Source of the DNA: Tenacibaculum sp. M341 | GTDB taxonomy: Bacteria > Bacteroidota > Bacteroidia > Flavobacteriales > Flavobacteriaceae | Reading direction: 5' to 3' | NCBI RefSeq assembly: GCF_004337695.1 | Contig: NZ_SJXJ01000001.1 | Span: 310,001-374,000 of the forward strand | Length of the DNA stretch: 64,000 bases | Shown: positions 1-8,190 of the stretch, one piece after another | Numbering within the stretch: the stretch's first letter is position 1 | Layout of the letters: the number at the start of each line of letters is the position of its first letter | Position numbers and translations under genes: made by a program | The notes under the pieces: generated by a model | Told to the model about the DNA's origin: nothing | The model's database searches: none | The model's input: only the letters and a program-made list of their open reading frames with translations

Positions 1-482
1 ATATCATGACCAGGTATAATAAAAGCAGCTGCTCTAGCAGATAAATTACTTCCGCCAGCCTTACCTACAAAACACAAATCTTCATTGTTTAAAGTATTTA
101 ATAAATACATAGAATTGGTTCTATTTATTTTAAACTCTCCCAATAAATCAGTAATACTTTTATCATTAGCTTTAGAAGGAGCGATATATATATTTTGATC
201 AAAACTTGTTAAGTCTTCAGGATCTCTTCTAGCAATTCTAAAACAACGATTCATAAAAATACGTTCTGTATCAATGATGTGTTGAAATACTTCTTTAACA
301 GTCCATTTTTCAGGTTGATATTTATACTCAAGTTTGTCGTTTGAAATATTACTGAAGAAATTATAAGTGTTTTTCATTCCTTCAGAAAAACTTTCTTTTA
401 GGTTGATGTTTTCAGGTAATTGATCAATATATCTTTTAAAATATTCGTTGAATTCAGAATTATTTAATTCACTTCTATTCAT
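1..482 (-). CDS. DinB/YfiT-like protein, 3' end outside window
   Basis: The reverse strand reads from an ATG at 482 without a stop to the window edge, giving about 160 residues. The segment WTVKEVFQHIIDTERIF is the typical first metal-binding helix of the DinB superfamily (four-helix bundle, His-type metal site), and IPGHD at the cut edge looks like the start of the last His-containing helix. Family members are thiol-dependent transferases or unknown enzymes, so substrate cannot be given. It is divergent from the MocR-type regulator at 567. A CAAAAGTA at 505-512 is a TAnnTTTG box on the minus strand, about 23 nt ahead of the ATG, and probably drives it. Confidence 0.75.
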   Translation of the reverse strand, partial: MNRSELNNSEFNEYFKRYIDQLPENINLKESFSEGMKNTYNFFSNISNDKLEYKYQPEKWTVKEVFQHIIDTERIFMNRCFRIARRDPEDLTSFDQNIYIAPSKANDKSITDLLGEFKINRTNSMYLLNTLNNEDLCFVGKAGGSNLSARAAAFIIPGHD

Positions 483-508
483 GTTAGTTTTCTTATTTAT
501 ACTTCAAA

Positions 509-564
509 AGTAGTATTTTTATGGACTACTATAAGCATCCAGAAGAAAAACAATAAGTAGTCCA
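509..564. promoter_or_regulatory. Inverted-repeat operator candidate between DinB and MocR genes
   Basis: TGGACTACT at 522-530 and AGTAGTCCA at 556-564 are perfect inverted repeats separated by 25 nt. A further AGTAGT at 509-514 abuts the minus-strand -7-like box (505-512). The right arm ends two bases before the MocR start codon at 567. MocR regulators of the PdxR type commonly bind repeated sites in a divergent promoter region. Binding here, and autoregulation, are inferences. Confidence 0.55.
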
Positions 565-566
565 GT

Positions 567-2039
567 ATGTTTCCGTATAAAACCTATTTTAAGTTAGATA
601 GAAAATCGTCTCAAGCATTATATATTCAATTGTCTAATCAATTTATACAATTAATTAAAGAACAAAAATTACCGTCGCAAAGTAAATTGCCAGGAACAAG
701 AACTTTAGCTGATTTATTAAATGTTCATAGAAAAACTATTGTAGCTTGTTACGACGAATTAGCAATGCAAGGTTGGGTAGAGAGTGTACCCAAAAAAGGT
801 ACGTTTGTACATTGTAAATTACCAGATTTTAACCCGAAAGAATTATCAGTATCAGAAACAAAGAATAACGATTCAAAGAAATTTGATTTTTACACCAATG
901 ATTTCCTAGGGAGAAAATTCAATGAACTAAAAGATGATTGGACTTACATAAATGATGGAATATGTGATACTCGATTGACTCCAGTAGATGAAATTGCTAG
1001 AACTTATCGAAGAGTAGCAGGTAAAAAGAATATTTACAAAGATCTTTCATATGTTTCTACATATGGCAATGAAAAGTTACGTAAAGTATTAGTGGCTTAT
1101 TTGAATGAAACAAGAGGATTAAAAATTAATCTAGATAACATTTTAATAACTAGAGGTAGCCAAAATGGTATTTATTTAAGTTCCCAATTGTTGTTGAGAG
1201 AAAATGATGTAGTGGTAGTGGGAAAAACCAACTATATATCCGCAGATATTACCTTTGAAAAATCGAAAGCAATCATAAAAAGAATTGGAGTTGATGAAGA
1301 AGGATTAATAACTAAGGATTTAGAAAAGTTATGTAAGTTGCATAGGGTAAAAGCTGTTTATGTAACTTCTCATCATCATCATCCAACTACAGTTACTTTA
1401 TCTGCAGAAAGAAGGATTCATTTACTAAATTTAGCTAAAGAGTATGGATTTGCTATTGTAGAAGATGATTACGATTATGATTTTAATTATAATCATGCAC
1501 CTATTTTACCATTAGCCTGTCACGATGTAAACGGGAATGTAATTTATATAGGATCAGTTTGCAAAACAGTAGCACCAGTTTTTAGAATAGGATATTTAAT
1601 AGCTCATAAATCTTTTATTGATGAAGCTGCAAAATTGAGAAGAATTGTTGATAGACAAGGAGATGCCTTGTTAGAGTTGACATTTGCAGATTTTATTCAA
1701 TCTGGCGATTTAGATAATCATATTAGAAGAGTAATGAAAGTCTACAGGGGAAGAAGAGATCTTTTTTGTGAATTGGTGTCATCTGAATTGGGAAACTATG
1801 TTGATTTTGAAATTCCGAAAGGAGGTATGGCAGTATGGTTACATTTGAAAACACCTTACAATTGGAGCAAGATAGCTTTAGAAGCTCGAAAGTATAAATT
1901 AGAAATTGGAGATTTTAATCGTTACGATAGTATTAAATCGAACCATAACTGTATTCGTGTAGGTTTTGCAAGTTATAAAGAAGAAGAACTTTATGTGTTA
2001 ATCAGTAAACTAAAAAAAGCAATAACCTCATGTAGTTAA
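567..2039 (+). CDS. MocR/PdxR-type GntR-family regulator with aminotransferase domain
   Basis: The 490-residue protein has the MocR architecture: an N-terminal GntR winged helix (about residues 10-82, with SKLPGTRTLADLL and the wing GWVESVPKKGTFV) joined to a class I/II aminotransferase fold. The PLP lysine is visible as K333 in IGSVCKTVAPVFRIGYL. EDDYDYDF is the usual cofactor-site segment, and the C-terminal IRVGFASY is also typical. Length matches the family. MocR proteins sense PLP or amino compounds and act as activators or repressors. It is divergent from a DinB-like gene and separated from it by the 9-bp inverted repeat. Whether it controls pyridoxal metabolism or only the neighbour is not visible here. 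Confidence 0.9.
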   Translation: MFPYKTYFKLDRKSSQALYIQLSNQFIQLIKEQKLPSQSKLPGTRTLADLLNVHRKTIVACYDELAMQGWVESVPKKGTFVHCKLPDFNPKELSVSETKNNDSKKFDFYTNDFLGRKFNELKDDWTYINDGICDTRLTPVDEIARTYRRVAGKKNIYKDLSYVSTYGNEKLRKVLVAYLNETRGLKINLDNILITRGSQNGIYLSSQLLLRENDVVVVGKTNYISADITFEKSKAIIKRIGVDEEGLITKDLEKLCKLHRVKAVYVTSHHHHPTTVTLSAERRIHLLNLAKEYGFAIVEDDYDYDFNYNHAPILPLACHDVNGNVIYIGSVCKTVAPVFRIGYLIAHKSFIDEAAKLRRIVDRQGDALLELTFADFIQSGDLDNHIRRVMKVYRGRRDLFCELVSSELGNYVDFEIPKGGMAVWLHLKTPYNWSKIALEARKYKLEIGDFNRYDSIKSNHNCIRVGFASYKEEELYVLISKLKKAITSCS

Positions 2040-2139
2040 AATACAATTAGAAATCCTTTTTTTTACCATATGTAATTGATTATTTGCTGTTTGTGATAAA
2101 AGAACAATGTTTTTTTTATTAACATATGATAATTTTCTA

Positions 2140-2147
2140 TATATTTG
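2140..2147 (+). promoter_or_regulatory. -7 box of small unit 1
   Basis: TATATTTG fits the Bacteroidota -7 consensus TAnnTTTG. It is followed by 4 nt and then GGGATTA at 2152-2158, the same arrangement as in units 2 and 4. A near-palindrome TTAACATATGATAA lies just upstream at 2119-2132. Confidence 0.6.
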
Positions 2148-2151
2148 GAGT

Positions 2152-2326
2152 GGGATTAATTATATTATTTAATATAAGGTATTATTACTTAAGGGAATTA
2201 ACAGTTATTAAAAAAGTATCGAAAGATTATACAAACATAAAAAGATAAAATAGTACTTTTTTTAAGTTAAGATTAGTAAAAACTGTTAAACGAGAGCCAT
2301 ATTTAATATGGCTCTCGTCTTTTTTT
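2152..2326 (+). ncRNA. Small transcription unit 1 (degenerate copy, ORF start lost)
   Basis: Predicted transcript of about 175 nt from GGGATTA to the U-tract after a hairpin. The block ATTATTACTTAAGGGAATTA near 2181-2200 matches units 3 and 4, but the ATG of the 33-codon ORF is replaced by ATA. TTAACAGTT (2198-2206) and AACTGTTAA (2281-2289) are perfectly complementary over 9 bases, which would bring the 5' part of the body next to the terminator. A 40-codon frame from an ATG at 2126 crosses the unit but starts upstream of the predicted promoter. I therefore treat the unit as an RNA or decayed gene. Confidence 0.55.
2290..2326 (+). terminator. Rho-independent terminator of unit 1
   Basis: CGAGAGCCATAT and its complement ATATGGCTCTCG form a strong GC-containing stem with a very short AT loop, followed by a run of T residues to about 2326. 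Confidence 0.85.
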
Positions 2327-2452
2327 AAAGAATCATTTAATACTGCTTAAAAATGTATTTTATCGTTGTTTTTTACTTTCTGTAATGTGTAATTAACTGA
2401 TAATGTTTTAATAAGGGGGGAAAACACTGATGCTTAAACCATGTTAATTATC

Positions 2453-2460
2453 TATATTTG
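2453..2460 (+). promoter_or_regulatory. -7 box of small unit 2
   Basis: TATATTTG, then 4 nt, then GGGATTA at 2465-2471, as in units 1 and 4. The upstream ATGTTAATTATC aligns with ATGTTAATAATG at the same distance from the -7 box of unit 4. The more distant TGCTTAA is shared with unit 3. Confidence 0.65.
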
Positions 2461-2485
2461 AATTGGGATTATAAAATAAGAAAAA

Positions 2486-2587
2486 ATGGTAAAATTATTA
2501 CTTAAAGAATTAAACAGATTATCAAAGAAAACAACATTATTCTTAGCGGAATTCGGAAGAGCAGCAGGCTATGCTTTGAAGAATTAA
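2486..2587 (+). CDS. 33-residue amphipathic small protein, copy A
   Basis: The frame starts at ATG 2486 and ends at TAA 2585-2587. It encodes MVKLLLKELNRL, then KKTTLFLAEFGRA, ending YALKN. A second intact copy at 32083 has the same length and aligns without gaps (MVKLLLK-NRL-LFL-EFG-YAL shared). The two differ at many third codon positions with mostly conservative residue changes, which suggests selection on a peptide. It is basic, has alternating hydrophobic and charged residues, and has no signal peptide or metal motif. Function is unknown: a small membrane-associated protein, a leader peptide, or a dual-function RNA are all possible. An A-rich stretch precedes the start, as is normal in Flavobacteriia. 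Confidence 0.6.
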   Translation: MVKLLLKELNRLSKKTTLFLAEFGRAAGYALKN

Positions 2588-2612
2588 TCAATGTAATATA
2601 CACTGGTAATTA

Positions 2613-2650
2613 AATACGAGCTATCAACGATGATAGCTCGTATTTTTTAT
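2613..2650 (+). terminator. Rho-independent terminator of unit 2
   Basis: A 14-bp perfect stem, AATACGAGCTATCA (2613-2626) with TGATAGCTCGTATT (2631-2644), a 4-nt ACGA loop, and a following T-rich tract. Confidence 0.85.
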
Positions 2651-2674
2651 AGTATTTAATTTTTGTTTAATTTA

Positions 2675-2710
2675 TTGTTGTAAAAATTAAACAAAAAAAT
2701 CGTATCTTTG
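2675..2710 (+). promoter_or_regulatory. Promoter of the TetR-photolyase operon
   Basis: TTGTTG at 2675-2680 and TATCTTTG at 2703-2710 are 22 nt apart, matching the Bacteroidota TTG...TAnnTTTG layout. The box is about 45 nt ahead of the TetR-like gene at 2756. Confidence 0.7.
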
Positions 2711-2755
2711 AAACACTACAAATTAGTTACCATAATGTAACTTAAAATTTTATTC

Positions 2756-3409
2756 ATGGCTAAAAAGAAGAGTATAAAAAAAGAAGACATTTTAACAATG
2801 TATATGGATTATGTTTTAGAACACAATGAAGATCCAAAATCGGTATATAAGTTTGCAAAAGACAACAACTTTGATGAAGCACTATTTTATAGTAGTTATG
2901 CATCTTTTGAAGCAATTAGAACATCGGTTTTTACAGAGTTTTTTGTCAATACATTAGAATTATTACACAAAAGCGAAGAGTTTCACGACTTTGATACCAG
3001 AAACAAACTATTAAGTTTTTATTTCACTTTTTTTGAAATACTTACTGCTAATAGAAGCTATGTTACCTATGCATTAGATGCTAATAAGTTACAATCCCTA
3101 AAATTATTAAAGGGATTAAGAAAGCATTTTATAAGCTTCATACATAGTTTAGATATAGATAAACTTGATTTTAAGCAAGAGAGAATTGAAAAAATTCAAG
3201 ATAAAGCTATTGGAGAAAGCGCTTGGGCACAATTATTATTTACGATGAAATTTTGGTTAGAAGATACTTCTGCTTCTTTTGAAAAAACAGATGTTTTTAT
3301 TGAAAAAGCAGTAAATGCAAGTTTCGAAATATTAAATATTGCGCCAATCAAAAGTGTTATTGATTTAGGAAAATTTTTATTTAAAGAAAAAATGAAGACA
3401 GATATATGA
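2756..3409 (+). CDS. TetR-family transcriptional regulator
   Basis: 217 residues. The N-terminal 55 residues (KKEDILTMYMDYVLEHNEDPKSVYKFAKD, then FYSSYASFEAI) fit a TetR three-helix DNA-binding domain, though the glycine normally starting helix 3 is not obvious. The rest is all-alpha like a TetR ligand/dimer domain. The length is usual. It is the first gene after the promoter at 2675-2710 and overlaps the ABC1 kinase by 4 nt (ATGA), so it probably controls the whole following operon. The ligand is unknown. Light or oxidative control, as the neighbours suggest, is an inference; no MerR-type B12 photoreceptor regulator is visible. Confidence 0.75.
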   Translation: MAKKKSIKKEDILTMYMDYVLEHNEDPKSVYKFAKDNNFDEALFYSSYASFEAIRTSVFTEFFVNTLELLHKSEEFHDFDTRNKLLSFYFTFFEILTANRSYVTYALDANKLQSLKLLKGLRKHFISFIHSLDIDKLDFKQERIEKIQDKAIGESAWAQLLFTMKFWLEDTSASFEKTDVFIEKAVNASFEILNIAPIKSVIDLGKFLFKEKMKTDI

Positions 3410-4716
3410 AGACGATAGACAGAATCCCCACCTCAAAAATTCAAAGAGCCACTAAACTAGTTCAAACTGGAGCAAAAGTTGGCGTAAACTATTTAAAATA
3501 CTACGGTAATAAAATAGTTAGTGGAGAAGAAGAAGCAAAAGAACAGTTAAACAAAGACAATGCTGAAGATATTTATGATGGTTTAAAGCAGTTAAAAGGA
3601 AGTGCTTTAAAAGTTGCTCAAATGTTAAGTATGGAAAAAGGTATTTTACCTCAAGCCTATGTAGAGCAGTTTTCTTTATCGCAATTTTCTGTACCACCAT
3701 TATCACCACCATTGGTAAATAAAACATTCAAAAAATATTTTGGAAAAGCTCCAAACGAGTTGTTTGATAAGTTTGATTTAAATGCGGTAAGCGGAGCCAG
3801 TATTGGTCAAGTTCACTTAGCTGAAAAAGATGGAAAAAAGTATGCGGTTAAAATCCAATATCCAGGCGTAGCCGAAAGTATTTCAACAGATTTAGCATTG
3901 GTAAAACCTATTGCTATTAAAATGTTCAATATTAGAGGTAAAGACAGCGATAAATACTTTAAAGAAGTAGAAAACAAGCTGATTGAAGAAACGAATTACA
4001 TATTAGAAGTTTCACAAAGTCAAGCTATCGTTAATGCTTGTAAGCACATCGCTAACTTACGCTTTCCAAATTATTATGAAGATTTTTCTTCAGATAGAAT
4101 TATAACGATGGATTGGATGGAAGGAGTACATCTTTCAGAATTCACAAGTTCAAATACAGACACTGAAAAAGCGAATAAATTAGGACAAGCTTTATGGGAT
4201 TTTTACATGTATCAAATGCATGTGATAAAGAAAGTACATGCAGATCCACACCCAGGTAACTTTTTGATTTCAAAAGAAGCTGAGTTAATTGTATTGGATT
4301 TTGGTTGTATGAAAGAAGTACCAGAAGACTTTTATGTGCCTTATTTTGAGTTAGCTAATAAGGATAATATTTCTAATGAAGCCTTCTTTGTAGAGAAGTT
4401 ATATCAATTAGAAATATTAAGAGAAGATGATACACAAGAAGAACTAACATTTTTCAAGGCTATGTTCCATGAAATGTTGAGTCTTTTTACAGAACCATTC
4501 AATAACGAAACATTCGATTTTTCTAATGAAGAATTCTTCGGTAAAATAACCGAGCTAGGTACCAAGTATGCAAAGAACACTGAGTTGAGAAATATGAATG
4601 GTAATAGAGGTTCTAAGCACTTTATATACATCAATAGAACATTCTTTGGATTGTATAACCTAATGCACGATTTAAAAGCAACAAACATTAAGATAAATAA
4701 CTTTAAAAAATACTAA
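3406..4716 (+). CDS. ABC1/AarF/UbiB-family atypical kinase
   Basis: 436 residues with the protein-kinase-like ABC1 fold. Visible motifs are ASIGQVHLAE (Ala-rich loop), the ATP-site lysine K149 in YAVKIQYPGV, HADPHPGNFLI (D280-N285) and the metal-binding D298 in VLDFGC. The diagnostic KxGQ motif reads KVAQ (in LKVAQMLSM), so the glycine is replaced by alanine. Relatives (UbiB, COQ8) support isoprenoid quinone or lipid metabolism through ATPase rather than classical kinase activity. It overlaps the TetR gene by 4 nt and the flavin reductase by 1 nt, so it is translated in the photolyase operon and is not next to quinone genes. Confidence 0.88.
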   Translation: MKTIDRIPTSKIQRATKLVQTGAKVGVNYLKYYGNKIVSGEEEAKEQLNKDNAEDIYDGLKQLKGSALKVAQMLSMEKGILPQAYVEQFSLSQFSVPPLSPPLVNKTFKKYFGKAPNELFDKFDLNAVSGASIGQVHLAEKDGKKYAVKIQYPGVAESISTDLALVKPIAIKMFNIRGKDSDKYFKEVENKLIEETNYILEVSQSQAIVNACKHIANLRFPNYYEDFSSDRIITMDWMEGVHLSEFTSSNTDTEKANKLGQALWDFYMYQMHVIKKVHADPHPGNFLISKEAELIVLDFGCMKEVPEDFYVPYFELANKDNISNEAFFVEKLYQLEILREDDTQEELTFFKAMFHEMLSLFTEPFNNETFDFSNEEFFGKITELGTKYAKNTELRNMNGNRGSKHFIYINRTFFGLYNLMHDLKATNIKINNFKKY

Positions 4717-5348
4717 TGGCATTTTTCACACAAGAAGACATCAATAGTTTTGATCATATTCACAGAATTAATTTAATGAATAGCTTATCGGGCTATAAAT
4801 CTGCCAATTTAATTGGTAGTATTTCTTCTAGTGCCATAGAAAACGTAGCTGTTTTTAGTTCTATTATTCACTTAGGTTCAAATCCACCGTTACTAGGGTT
4901 TATTCTAAGACCAACAACAGTACCTAGAAATACTTATGAGAATTTAAAAGAAATAGGATACTATACTTTAAATCATATCACAAAACCAATAATAGAAGAT
5001 GCGCATCATACATCAGCAAAATATGATAAAAGTATTTCTGAATTTGATGTAACCAACTTAACACCCGAATATTTAAATGGCTTTGTAGCACCTTTTGTAA
5101 AAGAATCTCCTGTAAAAATAGCCATGAAATTTGTAGAGGAGTATTATATAAGAGCTAATGATACCATTATGGTTGTTGGAGAAATTCAATTTTTTGATGT
5201 AAAAGATGATATGTTAGAAGAAGATGGTTTCTTAAATCTATCTAAAGGAGAAGTAGCTACCATTAATGGTTTAGATGGTTATGCAGTGCCTAAACTGCTT
5301 ACAAGAGAAGGATATCAACGTCCTAAAGAAATTCAAAAAACAATATAA
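4716..5348 (+). CDS. Flavin reductase-like FMN-binding protein
   Basis: 210 residues. The N-terminal half (residues about 15-80: NLIGSISSSAIENVAVFSS, then NPPLLGFILRPTTVPRNTYEN) is the flavin-reductase-like split-barrel with the R-P-x-x-x-R-x-T/Y-x-x-x-N signature of DIM6/NTAB proteins. It probably binds FMN. The start ATG overlaps the stop of the kinase gene (TAATG) and its stop abuts the next ATG, so it sits tightly in the operon. Its job may be to supply reduced flavin, possibly relevant to the three FAD-dependent photolyases downstream, but this is only suggested by context. Confidence 0.85.
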   Translation: MAFFTQEDINSFDHIHRINLMNSLSGYKSANLIGSISSSAIENVAVFSSIIHLGSNPPLLGFILRPTTVPRNTYENLKEIGYYTLNHITKPIIEDAHHTSAKYDKSISEFDVTNLTPEYLNGFVAPFVKESPVKIAMKFVEEYYIRANDTIMVVGEIQFFDVKDDMLEEDGFLNLSKGEVATINGLDGYAVPKLLTREGYQRPKEIQKTI

Positions 5349-6770
5349 ATGAAGGTATTAATCACAGGTACAACAGGCTACATAGCAAAAAGATTAGTTT
5401 TAAAACTATTAGAAAAAGGTCATAAACTAGTCTGTTGTGTCCGTGATTTAAATCGAATTCCTGATGAAATAGAAAACAAGGAAAATATTGAATTTATAAA
5501 GGTAGACTTTTTAGAAGAAGAAATACCAGCTTTTCCAACAGATATAGATGCGGCTTATTATCTAATACATTCCATGTCTACAACAGCAACTAATTTTCAA
5601 GATCTAGAAAAAAAGTGCGCATTTAATTTTAAAAAGCTGGTAGAAAAAACAAATTGTAAGCAAGTTATTTATTTAAGCGGGATTGTAAATGATAGTTCAT
5701 TGTCGAAACATTTAAAATCTCGATTACGCGTAGAGGAGGCACTAAAATCTGATAATTACGCACTAACCACTTTTAGAGCAGGTATTATAGTAGGTAGCGG
5801 AAGTGCATCTTTTGAAATTATAAGAGATATTGTAGAGAAGTTACCTTTAATGATAACGCCTAAATGGTTAAATACAAAAACACAACCCATTGCCATTAGA
5901 GATGTACTGAGCTTTTTAGTGAAAGGCTTAGCTAATGAAAAATTGTACAATAACTCATTTGATATTTGCGGACCAGAGGTATTAACCTACAAACAAATGT
6001 TATTACAGTTTGCAGAGGTAAGGCAGTTTAAACGTTACATTTTTACGTTACCGGTTTTAACTCCTAAACTATCATCTTATTGGCTATACTTTGTTACTTC
6101 AACTTCTTTTAATCTAGCGCAAGCTTTAGTAGATAGTATGAAGGTAGAGGTAATAGCGAAAGAAAGCAATATAAATAGCTTGTTAAATATTGTTCCAATT
6201 ACGTACAAAGAATCTGTTGCCTTAGCTTTTCAAAAAATTCAACAAAATGATGTAGTTTCTAGTTGGAAAGATGCTATGAGTAGTGGTGTTTTTAATGCAC
6301 AGTTAAATACCCACATTCAAATTCCAAAGTTTGGTTGTTTTTCAGATGTAAGATCAAGAAAAATAGAAGATGAAGACTTTACCATTAACAGAATTTGGTG
6401 TATCGGAGGTGAGAATGGTTGGTATAGTTTCAATTGGTTGTGGCGAATAAGAGGATATGTTGACAAACTTTTTGGAGGCGTAGGCTTAAGAAGAGGAAGA
6501 ACTCATAATACGTATTTAGAACCTGGTGATCCACTTGATTTTTGGAGAGTTTTATTAGCAGATAAAAAAGAAAAACGTTTGTTGTTATTTGCTGAAATGA
6601 AATTACCAGGAGAAGCTTGGTTAGAATTTAAAATTGTAAAAAACAAACTATATCAGCGTGCGGTTTTTAGACCAAAAGGAATTTGGGGACGATTGTATTG
6701 GTATTCGGTTTTGCCCTTTCATGCATTTGTATTTAAAGGTATGATAGATGCATTGATAGTTCAAAAATGA
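5349..6770 (+). CDS. NAD(P)-binding SDR/atypical epimerase with C-terminal DUF2867
   Basis: 473 residues. A Rossmann NAD(P) site is seen at residues 4-13 ([10 protein letters not shown]), followed by an extended/atypical SDR domain with YYLIHSM and VIYLSGI. The C-terminal about 150 residues (from [14 protein letters not shown]) match the DUF2867 region of YbjT-like proteins. This two-part architecture is often found beside photolyase genes and TspO in marine bacteria (from memory). The reaction is unknown. The stop TGA overlaps the ATG of the small DUF2256 gene, confirming cotranscription. Confidence 0.85.
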   Translation: MKVLITGTTGYIAKRLVLKLLEKGHKLVCCVRDLNRIPDEIENKENIEFIKVDFLEEEIPAFPTDIDAAYYLIHSMSTTATNFQDLEKKCAFNFKKLVEKTNCKQVIYLSGIVNDSSLSKHLKSRLRVEEALKSDNYALTTFRAGIIVGSGSASFEIIRDIVEKLPLMITPKWLNTKTQPIAIRDVLSFLVKGLANEKLYNNSFDICGPEVLTYKQMLLQFAEVRQFKRYIFTLPVLTPKLSSYWLYFVTSTSFNLAQALVDSMKVEVIAKESNINSLLNIVPITYKESVALAFQKIQQNDVVSSWKDAMSSGVFNAQLNTHIQIPKFGCFSDVRSRKIEDEDFTINRIWCIGGENGWYSFNWLWRIRGYVDKLFGGVGLRRGRTHNTYLEPGDPLDFWRVLLADKKEKRLLLFAEMKLPGEAWLEFKIVKNKLYQRAVFRPKGIWGRLYWYSVLPFHAFVFKGMIDALIVQK

Positions 6771-6910
6771 GGAATGTAAAAAAACAGCATTTGCCAACAA
6801 AAATATGTGAGTGTTGTAAGCGACCTTTCACATGGAGAAAAAAATGGGAAAGAGACTGGGAGAACGTTAAATATTGTAGTAAAAAATGCAGCAGACAAAA
6901 ACAGCTATAG
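6767..6910 (+). CDS. DUF2256 zinc-ribbon-like small protein
   Basis: A 47-residue frame from ATG 6767 to TAG 6908-6910. It has the DUF2256 pattern: [15 protein letters not shown], then [15 protein letters not shown], with five cysteines of which the two C-x-x-C/C-x-x-x-C pairs could bind zinc. DUF2256 genes are typical neighbours of photolyase and cryptochrome genes. The start overlaps the SDR stop by 4 nt and the end overlaps the cryptochrome start by 25 nt, so translation is probably coupled on both sides. Function is unknown. Confidence 0.85.
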   Translation: MRNVKKQHLPTKICECCKRPFTWRKKWERDWENVKYCSKKCSRQKQL

Positions 6911-8190
6911 TTTGGTTTACAAACAATTTAAGAGTGTACGACAATAAAGTATTGCATGATGCTTGTATTCATTACGATCGTGTAATTGCTGCGTATTTCT
7001 TTAATCCTAATGAGTTTGAAACAACACAATTCGGATTTAAAAAAACAGAAAAGTTTAGAGCTCAATTTTTAATTGAGTCTGTAAATAATTTAGCAGAAAA
7101 TCTTAAGAAACATAATATTTCTTTTTTTCTTTCTTATGAGCATCCGCATGTTCTATTGCCTGAAATTTGTCTGACACACAAAGCGGATGCTCTTTATGTT
7201 CAAAAAGAGTTTACTGATGAAGAGTTAAAAACGATCAATAAAGTAAAAAATAAACTACCAGAGAGTACTGAAGTAGTTGAAATGTACGATCAGTTTTTAT
7301 ATCATCCAGCAGACATTCCTTTTAATGAACGTACCATACCAGAAGTATTTACCAACTTCAGGAAGAAAGTAGAGAAGTATGGGAATATTCAAGAGGAAAC
7401 TTTATCGGTAATGAAATCGAGAAAGGATTATATTGAATTTGAGTACGAGGCTCCAACACTTTCAAAATTAGGATTCAATAGTTTTTCAAAGCCCATTAAT
7501 ACAGCTTTTCCTTTTAAAGGGGGGGAGAATGCCGCAAAAGAACGTTTGAATGAGTATTTTTTCGAATCCAAAAAGCTAGCAGTGTATAAAAAAACACGCA
7601 ACGGATTAATAGGTACGAACTACAGTTCTAAATTTTCTTCGTGGCTAGCAAATGGAAGTATATCAGCAAGAACAATTTATTGGGAGGTAAAAAAGTTTGA
7701 AGCTGAATTTGGAAGTAATCAATCTACTTACTGGCTGATTTTTGAATTGATATGGCGAGATTACTTTAAGTTTTTATCGTTAAAGCATCAGAATAAACTT
7801 TTCAAAGTAACGGGTATAAAAAATATTGAGTACGATTGGAAAGTTGATCAGAAGTTAATAGATAAATGGATTCAAGGAGAGACAAACGAACCATTTGTGA
7901 ATGCAAATATGATTGAATTGCAAAAAACAGGTTGGATGAGCAATAGAGGCAGACAAAACGTAGCTTCTTATTTCGCAAAAAACTTGTTGCTAGATTGGCG
8001 AATTGGAGCAGCTTATTTTGAAAGTATGTTAATTGACTATGATGTGCATAGCAATTATGGAAATTGGCAATACGTAGCAGGAGTTGGTAACGACCCAAGA
8101 GATAGAAAGTTTAACGTAAAACTACAAGCAGAAAGATACGATAGTAAAGGAGCGTATCAGAGTATGTGGTTACAACCAACATTATTTTAA
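6886..8190 (+). CDS. DASH-family cryptochrome/photolyase
   Basis: 434 residues. The N-terminal Rossmann antenna domain begins [14 protein letters not shown]. The C-terminal FAD domain shows the DASH signature: [48 protein letters not shown], then [24 protein letters not shown] proteins repair cyclobutane dimers in single-stranded DNA and may also signal. The length is the short bacterial type, and the ending WLQPTLF shows no C-terminal extension. It is the first of three consecutive photolyase paralogues and its stop abuts the next ATG. Confidence 0.93.
   Translation: MQQTKTAIVWFTNNLRVYDNKVLHDACIHYDRVIAAYFFNPNEFETTQFGFKKTEKFRAQFLIESVNNLAENLKKHNISFFLSYEHPHVLLPEICLTHKADALYVQKEFTDEELKTINKVKNKLPESTEVVEMYDQFLYHPADIPFNERTIPEVFTNFRKKVEKYGNIQEETLSVMKSRKDYIEFEYEAPTLSKLGFNSFSKPINTAFPFKGGENAAKERLNEYFFESKKLAVYKKTRNGLIGTNYSSKFSSWLANGSISARTIYWEVKKFEAEFGSNQSTYWLIFELIWRDYFKFLSLKHQNKLFKVTGIKNIEYDWKVDQKLIDKWIQGETNEPFVNANMIELQKTGWMSNRGRQNVASYFAKNLLLDWRIGAAYFESMLIDYDVHSNYGNWQYVAGVGNDPRDRKFNVKLQAERYDSKGAYQSMWLQPTLF

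Larger units (their letters stand above)
2465..2650 (+). ncRNA. Small transcription unit 2 (intact copy)
   Basis: Predicted transcript of about 186 nt from GGGATTA to the terminator T-tract. It carries an intact 33-codon ORF (2486-2587). The long-range pairing seen in the other units is weaker here: AATTAAACAG faces CTGGTAATT just before the terminator, giving two short helices interrupted by an internal loop. Flavo-1 RNA, a known structured RNA of Flavobacteria, is one family that should be compared; I cannot confirm a match by eye. Confidence 0.55.

Noticed and set aside
2126-2248. 40-codon frame MIIFYIFGVG... across unit 1 as a small membrane protein
   Set aside because: The ATG lies upstream of the predicted -7 box and transcript start, no ribosome site is seen, and the frame is unrelated to the intact peptides of units 2 and 4.
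2152-2650. 6S RNA or tmRNA
   Set aside because: Size is near that of 6S RNA, but the multicopy state, the peptide ORF and the single long-range helix at the terminator do not fit; tmRNA is larger and has a tRNA-like end not seen here.
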